Shown: piece by piece, positions 36,882 to 43,421 of the stretch
Numbering within the stretch: the stretch's first letter is position 1
Layout: each line of letters begins with the position of its first letter
IMG/VR virus record: IMGVR_UViG_3300001450_000073
Location: 1 to 43,421 of that record
Direction: 5' to 3' (one strand)
Source of the DNA: a virus
Length of the DNA stretch: 43,421 nucleotides
Position numbers and translations under genes: made by a program
Notes under the pieces: generated by a model
Database searches by the model: none
The model's input: the letters and a program-made list of their open reading frames with translations, nothing else
Told to the model about the DNA's origin: nothing

Positions 36882-36896
36882 TATTTATAAATAAAG
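36882..36896 (+). promoter_or_regulatory. TATTTAT-type motif, palindromic copy containing TATAAATA
   Basis: TATTTATAAATAAAG starts 21 nt before the ATG at 36903. Its first 12 nt are a perfect palindrome and contain TATAAATA (36886-36893), the T4 late-promoter -10 consensus. The other copies do not contain exact TATAAATA, so a T4-type late promoter is only one possibility. Confidence 0.5.
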
Positions 36897-36902
36897 AAAA
36901 AT

Positions 36903-39311
36903 ATGAGTTATATAATTAAAAACAGTACACAAGGAGCTATTGTCGCTCGATTAACAGACGCTGGTAGAAAAAAACTATCCGAAGGAAAACTAAACATAAG
37001 TCTATTCCAACTAGGAGATAGTGAAATGTGCTATGATTGTTATAGCACTCTACCAACACAATTAAGTAGTGGTATTAATATATTACAAGCTGAACATAAC
37101 GCACAAAATTTAACACCATTACCAGAAAAAAATAAAGGTCATGTTAAATACCCATTAAATGGTGGTATCGCTACTGGAGACACCTTTGGACCAACCATAG
37201 CCCAACATACATACGAAGAAGTATTTAATACCGCTACGGCAAGAGGATTTTTTGAGGTTCCCACACAAACTCCAGCGGAAGCTTTAGTTGGGGCATACAC
37301 ATCTTTTTCAGCAAATACTGGTAGTAGTTATACATTATCGTCTAATTGGACAACCTGTTTTTCAGCTTTAACTGGAACTACCACCTTAGCTATAGTAAGT
37401 GCAACCTGTAGTACACAAAATTATACACCAGTGGTGGGTGACCTACTTTCTATTACTTATGGTTATAGTGGAACTAATTGTTCAGAATTAAATTATACTG
37501 CCGCATCCCAAACACTGTTTTATCAAGTACTTGGTGGTAATAGTAATAGTGCACAAACAAATGTTTCTTTAACTTTAACTGTTGATAGGGTTCTACCTAA
37601 TTATTCTTCGGATACAACTACATATTCTGCTTTTACTGGTACTTGTATGTATGTTAAAGTATACCCTTCTTTTTCAGCAAACCCATTAACCACTTCTAGT
37701 ATTTACAATACAGCAGCCACTACTTCTGATTGGTGTGACGACACACTATCGTTTAACAATTGTTCAAGTGCTTCCGCTACGGATGTAAAAATATGGAATA
37801 TGAATATTAATTGGACACATACAGTAGCTGGGGTGACCACACCTACATATGAAAGCGCTCAATATTACGGGTCTAGTGGTTATTGTGGGTCAAAAGAATA
37901 TTTTGGGTTAGAAAGTGATAACGGACAAACTTTCTTTGGTGATGTTAAAACTGACACATATCACGGGGTTAGTTGGGGTACTTGGTACTATGACTCCTTC
38001 GATAATGTTAGAACAGTACTACCATCCCAACAAAAATGTGCAGGATTCATTCACTACACTAATAACACTACAACTGATTTTTACGGAGAAAAATTTGCAT
38101 TAAAACAACAAGGATATAACCCACTAACCACTATAGGTGAAGCTAAAAACTTTAAATTACATCTACCGTGGTTAATGTGGCATAAAAAGAGTTCTAATGG
38201 TTCAGGTACCGGTACTGGAGCTGGTAATGAAACTGAATTGGGACAAACGTTTTATGTGGACCCACCGGGGTATAATGTTTTCCCAACACAACCTAATATT
38301 ATGCAATCTAACTTGAATATTAATATGAATGATGATGGTCTTAGGTATTACACACTATGGGATGATAACGCAGGAAGTGGAACCACACCAAACAGAGTGG
38401 GTAAAGTATTTCCAGATTACAAAATGTTGGTTATTGATGATGAAGAATTATTAACAGCAATGTCATACAAATCTAATAGAAGTTGGACACTACCAGCACC
38501 TAAAACAAATAAATTACCTGCTGGTACCTGTGACAGTACAGGATGTACCAGTGGTGTTCTACAAGCTGTGGGTGATACATTATATGTTACTTATTTCTTT
38601 ACAAACGGTACGGGGATGACAACCGGGTTACATTGTAACTACTATGTTCATGAAACATTATCTCCAGGTGAAGATTCATTTGACTTATCGGTAACTTTTG
38701 GTCCGGAATTTCCATATTTAAGAGACTTTACAGCTGGAGGTACTGGATTTGAAGCGGATGGACTACACCTACTTACACAGGTGGTGCCAAACGGAGGAGT
38801 CCTCCAACCAACCGCTTGGAAATATAAAACCGTAACCAATGAAATACCAAATCATGTTGTTGGTGGTAAAATACAAGCACCTAACCTAATCAATAAGACT
38901 TTTAATTTAACAGGTAACGATTTTGACGCTAGTTGTTTATGTTGCTATTCAGCACTTACAGCTTATACACTAAATACTTTTATTACTATACCACAAACAG
39001 GTATCGATAGTGAAAAATTACAATTTGGTGACGAATACTTTTTATATGGGACAATAGAAACAGATATAATGGCAACTATCTATGAGATGAAACATGTGGT
39101 ACAGTTAGGTACTAATGAATTTGTAACATCAACTAACCCAACATGGACAAACTATAATAATAATAACAACACTATAACCACGCCCCTACTAACTGAGGTT
39201 GGGTTATTTGATAATGAAAATGGATTCCCAGACTTAATGGCTATAGCAAAATTTCAAAATCCAGTCCAACGTACTGGGACCCAACAATTTGTAATAGCTA
39301 TTGATTTTTAA
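36903..39311 (+). CDS. Tail fibre-like protein with shared N-terminal domain (802 aa)
   Basis: This 802-residue protein is probably a virion fibre. Its N-terminus (residues 12-47, VARLTDAGRKKLSEGKL then FQLGDSEMCYDCY) matches the N-termini of two proteins encoded just downstream (39311 and 40140). The rest is Thr/Ser/Asn-rich and beta-rich, with a Cys-bearing segment near 543-547 (CDSTGC) and a C-terminal strand-rich part ending FVIAIDF. The shared N-terminus suggests a common attachment site on the virion, the divergent remainder a specificity region. No membrane segment. Its stop shares an A with the next start (TAATG). Confidence 0.78.
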   Translation: MSYIIKNSTQGAIVARLTDAGRKKLSEGKLNISLFQLGDSEMCYDCYSTLPTQLSSGINILQAEHNAQNLTPLPEKNKGHVKYPLNGGIATGDTFGPTIAQHTYEEVFNTATARGFFEVPTQTPAEALVGAYTSFSANTGSSYTLSSNWTTCFSALTGTTTLAIVSATCSTQNYTPVVGDLLSITYGYSGTNCSELNYTAASQTLFYQVLGGNSNSAQTNVSLTLTVDRVLPNYSSDTTTYSAFTGTCMYVKVYPSFSANPLTTSSIYNTAATTSDWCDDTLSFNNCSSASATDVKIWNMNINWTHTVAGVTTPTYESAQYYGSSGYCGSKEYFGLESDNGQTFFGDVKTDTYHGVSWGTWYYDSFDNVRTVLPSQQKCAGFIHYTNNTTTDFYGEKFALKQQGYNPLTTIGEAKNFKLHLPWLMWHKKSSNGSGTGTGAGNETELGQTFYVDPPGYNVFPTQPNIMQSNLNINMNDDGLRYYTLWDDNAGSGTTPNRVGKVFPDYKMLVIDDEELLTAMSYKSNRSWTLPAPKTNKLPAGTCDSTGCTSGVLQAVGDTLYVTYFFTNGTGMTTGLHCNYYVHETLSPGEDSFDLSVTFGPEFPYLRDFTAGGTGFEADGLHLLTQVVPNGGVLQPTAWKYKTVTNEIPNHVVGGKIQAPNLINKTFNLTGNDFDASCLCCYSALTAYTLNTFITIPQTGIDSEKLQFGDEYFLYGTIETDIMATIYEMKHVVQLGTNEFVTSTNPTWTNYNNNNNTITTPLLTEVGLFDNENGFPDLMAIAKFQNPVQRTGTQQFVIAIDF

Positions 39312-40087
39312 TGGGTTATTTAAATATACATAATAATACTTTATCGGGCAATACATTTAGAATGTATTTGTCAGATTATGGCAAAAGTGTGTTAAGTACT
39401 GGTGGGTTTTTTAGTGCGTTAGATAAATTTGGGTTGTCGGATTCTGATATAGACTATAGAAGATTTGTAGGTGACGGTAATTGTGTTAATCAACTAACAT
39501 TAAGTGCACTTACAGGTTCTTGTTTTTATGATTTACCGGATTTAAGAGGTGGAGAACCGACAACACTATCAACAACATATGGAACTACAACTTCGGTAAT
39601 GGTAGGTCCACGATGTGATGTAAAAAATGGGGCGGTTAGATTACATGAAACATGTTATGGAGTAAATCCAGTAAACTCTACTTTATGGCATACGTACACA
39701 CCACAACCGAAATACGGGGAAATAGATAACCCCGAAAGTGGAATGGAGAGTAGTTGTTGGACACTAGGTAAAAATGTAACTAACTATTACCCATCATATT
39801 GTATAACATGTGCAGACTTCAATACTGATGGTCAGATAGATATTACGGATTTAAAAACCATGTTAAATTTTGTAGGAGCAAACAATTATGAGGGTGAGGA
39901 GTTAATGGGAGATTTTAATGGTGATGGTAAGGTAGATATATTAGATTTAACTAGTTTTATGGAATGTATGAAATTTAATAATGTAGACATAAATAATTTT
40001 TGTTCAGATAAAGAAGTTTTTTGTTTGCTTTGTGAACATTTAGGAAATAAATCACCTTGTAACGGGGACTGTTTAAAATGTGTTTAA
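39311..40087 (+). CDS. Fibre-type protein with dockerin-like domain (258 aa)
   Basis: This 258-residue protein has three parts. The N-terminus (15-51) matches the shared fibre domain: FRMYLSDYGKSVLSTGGFFS then FGLSDSDIDYR. A middle segment has scattered Cys. A dockerin type I-like pair of Ca-binding loops spans 169-212, D169-F-N-T-D-G-Q-I-D-I-T-D180 and D201-F-N-G-D-G-K-V-D-I-L-D212. Ligand positions 1, 3, 5, 9 and 12 are kept in both loops, which start 32 residues apart. The end (231-257) is Cys-rich (C-x6-C-x2-C and CNGDCLKC). Dockerins normally bind cohesin domains in multiprotein complexes; no cohesin is evident here, so the partner is unknown. Confidence 0.8.
   Translation: MGYLNIHNNTLSGNTFRMYLSDYGKSVLSTGGFFSALDKFGLSDSDIDYRRFVGDGNCVNQLTLSALTGSCFYDLPDLRGGEPTTLSTTYGTTTSVMVGPRCDVKNGAVRLHETCYGVNPVNSTLWHTYTPQPKYGEIDNPESGMESSCWTLGKNVTNYYPSYCITCADFNTDGQIDITDLKTMLNFVGANNYEGEELMGDFNGDGKVDILDLTSFMECMKFNNVDINNFCSDKEVFCLLCEHLGNKSPCNGDCLKCV
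39815..39946 (+). other. Dockerin type I-like domain (two Ca-binding loops)
   Basis: The coded loops are DFNTDGQIDITD and DFNGDGKVDILD. Both fit D-x-N-x-D-G-x-[IV]-D-x-x-D exactly, and 32 residues separate their starts, as in dockerins. Each loop is followed by a Leu-starting helix (LKTMLNFV and LTSFMECM), completing the half EF-hand pattern. Confidence 0.85.
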
Positions 40088-40139
40088 AATATAACAGAAA
40101 TCAAATAACAAGATAATTATATAATAATAGGATAATAAT

Positions 40140-42023
40140 ATGGGATATATAGATAGTGCAACCACTATAACATTGAGGTTAACTCTAACTGATGAGGGGC
40201 GTAATAAAATGCTAAACTCTGGAACTCAGGTTATGGATTTATTTGATAAATTTGGTATTTCTGATGGGGATATAGATTATAGGAATACACAAATACATGC
40301 AGATAGTACAAATACCAGTAATGATTCGGCACAATTAGGTTACCTACCAAATGTAACGGGTAATCTAACAAACTTTAGACAAGCCGTAAATAACGGATAC
40401 AAGTTAAATAACTTTGTTTGGAGTACACCACAAAACAATAAAATTATTGCGAGCCCAAAAACCTATGTCGCTATAGGATTTAGAGGGAGTGATAACTTAG
40501 TAAAACACTATAGAGATAATGTAGAGATAGATGTTTACCTACATGACTATTTTGTACTAAATAAACTGTTAAGTCTAAGATATGTGGATGACCACAAAGA
40601 CATACTCTCAAGTGACCCTACAGGAATAAGTGACTCAGTAACTAATTATTATAATGACGTTTTAAACGTAAAAAGTAATAATGAATATTTAACTTTATTA
40701 AATGATTTAAGTGAACACGGGATAGGTCAGTATTTAGATTTTTGGGATAGTGTTAAAGTATATAATGGAACAACATTAAAAAGTGAAAATGTTAAATTAG
40801 TTCCACAAAAAGACGATTCGTACTATAATGCGTTGGCTTTAGCTGGTGGAGCATTTATGGGTAGAGGAGAACACACCGGGATAGACTTCTCGCAAACCAA
40901 CCTAAAAGGTACAAAAATAGCTTCTCCGTTCTCAATGGTATTTTCACCAGGAATTAACGCAACGAATACTAGATATGTTAAGGGAGCTGGGAATGCTGGG
41001 ATAGGATTTGCCGCGTTTGATGTTGGTTATTTAAATAGTGGAGGGATAAATGTATGGAATCAAAATGGGGAATCCTACCCAATCTTTAATATGACTAGTA
41101 TGATGGATGGATGGTCCACACAAGTCGATAATATTAAAAATGTGTTTGTTGGGTTCGTAACATCTGTAGATATGGAAAGTAGTTTAACTACCGACACCGC
41201 ACAACTAGGGGCAAATGGATACTCCAACATAAACACAACTATTACATCCGCAAGACTAGTACTAAATGTAGCAACAAGTGAGTTAAGTCCGACATACTAC
41301 CCAATAAAACTTAAAAGATTAACAAAGAATCAAGGAGAGTATGTTAATATTAATAACCAAGAAGCAAAGGGGATAAATATAACCACAACAACACACCCAT
41401 CAGACACATATGGTCTTTTAGTGGGTGGACTAGAATATACATCTAATTGGGTACAATCCCAACAAGGATATAAATCAGGAGCACCTTATTTTAATATTTA
41501 TCCATCACGTGATAATGGTAACAGAATAGAAGCTAATAAAGTTGTTGCACAACAAGAACCATATTATACTTTAGGTACTAGAATGATGAAAATGAGTGAT
41601 GATATTTTTCTTAATGTCGCAGGACAACTAAATAGCTTTTGGAAAACAGATACATACACTGGTGGATTCAAAGGAGGGTTAAGTGGTACAGGTATAAGTT
41701 CTTATAACATATCAATACCTATTACTTGGAATGTACATTCGTTAGATTCACCTAACGCAACCCCATGTAAAGTAACAGTAAGGTTTAAATTTAATAAAGA
41801 TGCTGTAAAACAATCCATATCCTATAATAACCTAATGTCCCAAAACTATTATAGGGTTTTTGATAACTCGACAATTAGATTTTATGGTGAAGCAGGAGCC
41901 GACCAAAGTTCGTACTCACAAGACCCAAGAGGGTATGGGTTTGTTAGTGCATCCACATATGCGTGGCAAACTAGTGGTGGAAAAGCTCTATTTAGAAAAT
42001 TAATAAGTGGTCAACAAATATAA
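40140..42023 (+). CDS. Tail fibre-like protein with shared N-terminal domain (627 aa)
   Basis: This 627-residue protein begins with the same N-terminal domain as its two upstream neighbours (residues 11-48: LRLTLTDEGRNKMLNSG, FGISDGDIDYR). The remainder is Asn/Ser/Tyr/Gly-rich and beta-rich, typical of fibre or adhesin shafts, with few Cys. No enzyme motif or membrane segment. A 52 nt A/T-rich gap without a TATTTAT core precedes it. The 143-residue gene begins 6 nt after its stop. Function as a fibre is inferred from the shared domain and context. Confidence 0.78.
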   Translation: MGYIDSATTITLRLTLTDEGRNKMLNSGTQVMDLFDKFGISDGDIDYRNTQIHADSTNTSNDSAQLGYLPNVTGNLTNFRQAVNNGYKLNNFVWSTPQNNKIIASPKTYVAIGFRGSDNLVKHYRDNVEIDVYLHDYFVLNKLLSLRYVDDHKDILSSDPTGISDSVTNYYNDVLNVKSNNEYLTLLNDLSEHGIGQYLDFWDSVKVYNGTTLKSENVKLVPQKDDSYYNALALAGGAFMGRGEHTGIDFSQTNLKGTKIASPFSMVFSPGINATNTRYVKGAGNAGIGFAAFDVGYLNSGGINVWNQNGESYPIFNMTSMMDGWSTQVDNIKNVFVGFVTSVDMESSLTTDTAQLGANGYSNINTTITSARLVLNVATSELSPTYYPIKLKRLTKNQGEYVNINNQEAKGINITTTTHPSDTYGLLVGGLEYTSNWVQSQQGYKSGAPYFNIYPSRDNGNRIEANKVVAQQEPYYTLGTRMMKMSDDIFLNVAGQLNSFWKTDTYTGGFKGGLSGTGISSYNISIPITWNVHSLDSPNATPCKVTVRFKFNKDAVKQSISYNNLMSQNYYRVFDNSTIRFYGEAGADQSSYSQDPRGYGFVSASTYAWQTSGGKALFRKLISGQQI

Positions 42024-42029
42024 AAAATT

Positions 42030-42461
42030 ATGAATATAAATGCATTAAATTGGTATAGAAAACACAGTAATTTTACTGAGAATAGTAAGAATGCACAAAG
42101 AGTTCCATTACTTTATTTTGATACACAAAATGTACCTGGTGGAAGAAATAGATTTGTGGATTTTGTAAAAGCAAAAAGTGGTCTAGAGTTTTTTGGTACA
42201 CCTGGTGAATATGGAGCACAATACAAAGCATCTAAATATATATCTGTGGTGAGTCCACCAGACAAAGGAAAGATTATGTTTACAGATTATCCAGGAAATA
42301 CGCAACTCACAGCTACAAAAGTTTTTCCAGGGACCCAACAAAATGATAACGCTACAACTGACGCTAGCCCTTTTCATATGGTAAAACTTTACTTTGTTGG
42401 TAGAGCGTCCTTAAGTTTAGACGTACGTCCTAACTCAAATAATTATAAACAATGGTATTAA
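42030..42461 (+). CDS. Unidentified small probable structural protein (143 aa)
   Basis: This 143-residue protein is of unknown family. It is beta-rich and aromatic-rich, starting MNINALNWYRKHSNFTENSK and ending RPNSNNYKQWY, with no Cys and no membrane segment. It sits between two fibre-type genes, 6 nt after the first and 1 nt before the second. The context suggests a fibre-associated or minor virion protein, without direct evidence. Confidence 0.7.
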   Translation: MNINALNWYRKHSNFTENSKNAQRVPLLYFDTQNVPGGRNRFVDFVKAKSGLEFFGTPGEYGAQYKASKYISVVSPPDKGKIMFTDYPGNTQLTATKVFPGTQQNDNATTDASPFHMVKLYFVGRASLSLDVRPNSNNYKQWY

Positions 42462-42462
42462 A

Positions 42463-43421
42463 ATGGGAAAATTAAAGAAAATACAAACAAATCAAAAAAC
42501 TATAGAAGCTGTTCTAGTTCCTTTCAGTGCAGGCACCGGATGGAATACAATAAGTGGTACAAATTTAACATTTACCTCGGTACAAAGAAGTGCAACTAAT
42601 GGTAGAGCATTCTCTAATCTATACACTTCATTTAACCTACCAACTAATTCCGCACAGACAACTAATTATACTTCTAGTTGGGTAAATACCGGTATGAGTG
42701 GGTTAAATGTTGCTGATATTATAGTTGTAGATATACCTAATAACACCTATGGGGAACTAATAGACGGTAGAACTATAAAATTAGTAATCCCAAACAACAG
42801 TGGTGGTACATATGACATGTATAGTTCTTATTACGAACCAATTCCCACATCTTCAGACAACTCCAGTCAAGCAGAATATTTTGGAAATCCAATAATATCC
42901 GGAAGTTTGGTTGGTAGACCTGGAATACCATCGTCTAATATAGCTTTTCTATTTTGTGATGAAATGGGGGGCCCAACCTTATCGGCTTCTAATTCCACAA
43001 TTACTAGTTGGGCAAACGGATGGCAAGAAGGTTTAACACCTAACGGTTACGTAGGTGGGGGTACGGATAACTTTAGGTTTGGTAATACCATATCTAGTAG
43101 TAACACACCAAAAGCTTACGCACAAACTAACGATAAACCAGTAGGTATTTGTTATCTAGATAAAGGATTTATAGTTTTAAGTAGTTCTGCTTTAACAACT
43201 AATAATGTTGCATTACCAGGGTTTATGTTTTCAGGAGCATCAAGTGGTGGGTCTCAGACATATGGTGGTAACTCTTCAGCCTTCACACAGGTACATTTTA
43301 CTGGTGCTACTTCCGCTTCCTGTAGTTACTACTCTTTCGAAAAAGAATGGATTATGTCAATTAATGTGGTTGCTGATTCTGGAGAATTCTATATAACAGA
43401 AAATCAAACCGCAGCAAGTTC
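42463..43421 (+). CDS. Fibre-like protein cut by the window end (partial, 319 residues visible)
   Basis: ATG at 42463 opens a frame with no stop to the window end. It begins MGKLKKIQTNQKTIEAVLVP and is Ser/Thr/Asn/Gly-rich with beta-rich character. Near the visible end are KPVGICYLDKGFIVLSSS and WIMSINVVADSGEFYITENQ. The last resembles an N-x-x-G-E-F-x-x-[ST]-x-N-x-T turn I associate with phage structural proteins. It starts 1 nt after the previous stop. The frame is supported by its length, low-complexity composition and neighbours. Probably another virion fibre or decoration protein. Confidence 0.75.
   Translation, partial: MGKLKKIQTNQKTIEAVLVPFSAGTGWNTISGTNLTFTSVQRSATNGRAFSNLYTSFNLPTNSAQTTNYTSSWVNTGMSGLNVADIIVVDIPNNTYGELIDGRTIKLVIPNNSGGTYDMYSSYYEPIPTSSDNSSQAEYFGNPIISGSLVGRPGIPSSNIAFLFCDEMGGPTLSASNSTITSWANGWQEGLTPNGYVGGGTDNFRFGNTISSSNTPKAYAQTNDKPVGICYLDKGFIVLSSSALTTNNVALPGFMFSGASSGGSQTYGGNSSAFTQVHFTGATSASCSYYSFEKEWIMSINVVADSGEFYITENQTAAS

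Noticed and set aside
36886-36893. T4-type late promoter TATAAATA as the general element
   Set aside because: The exact octamer is present here, but the other copies of the motif keep TATTTAT rather than TATAAATA. I therefore report the TATTTAT core and not a T4 late promoter.

Overview
The window reads as a contiguous piece of a large tailed, contractile-tail (myovirus-type) phage genome. All 26 protein-coding genes I support, two of them cut by the window ends, lie on the + strand. They are packed end to end, often overlapping by 1 to 26 nt, and the longest non-coding gap is 117 nt (10039-10155). The DNA is AT-rich. I see no rRNA, tRNA, insertion sequence, integrase or CRISPR array. Several signs point to a Bacteroidota (Flavobacteriia-like) host. 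Starts almost all lack a Shine-Dalgarno sequence and follow A/T-rich leaders. One promoter fits the Bacteroidota TTTG-N20-TAnnTTTG pattern. A SprB-like adhesin repeat and a protein of the type annotated DUF5522 are also present. The host assignment is inference.

Region 1 (1-7709) is a T4-like replication, recombination and nucleotide module. It holds the end of an acidic protein, a gp32-like ssDNA-binding protein without the zinc cysteines, a UvsX/RecA recombinase, a SlyD-like FKBP prolyl isomerase overlapping uvsX, a T4 RNase H/FEN-type 5' nuclease, an unknown protein and a gp41/DnaB-type helicase. A class II (B12-dependent) ribonucleotide reductase and two very small cysteine-rich proteins follow.

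Region 2 (7719-16404) begins the tail assembly module with gp25 and gp6/J-like baseplate wedge proteins. They are followed by a 1202-residue protein with hydrophobic, possibly membrane-inserting helices and a Cys-rich stretch, and two unknown probable structural proteins.

Region 3 (16408-24921) is one gene for a 2837-residue, extremely Cys-rich protein. It has tandem small disulfide-type modules and four modules resembling CBM5/12 carbohydrate-binding domains. I read it as a giant adhesin or fibre.

Region 4 (24952-43421) is a run of large structural or adhesin genes. It includes a tail-wedge-like protein, a 1345-residue protein that reuses a Cys module of the giant protein, and a 1182-residue protein starting with a SprB-like repeat. 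Three consecutive proteins (802, 258 and 627 residues) then share an N-terminal domain, and the 258-residue one carries a textbook dockerin-like pair of Ca-binding loops. An unknown 143-residue protein and a fibre-like protein cut by the window end complete the region.

Two genome-scale signals stand out. A TATTTAT-centred motif lies in six of the short intergenic gaps, at the heads of gene blocks, and may be a phage promoter element. The tetranucleotide GATC appears to be absent from all 43 kb. All functional calls come from reading motifs by eye; no database search was possible.
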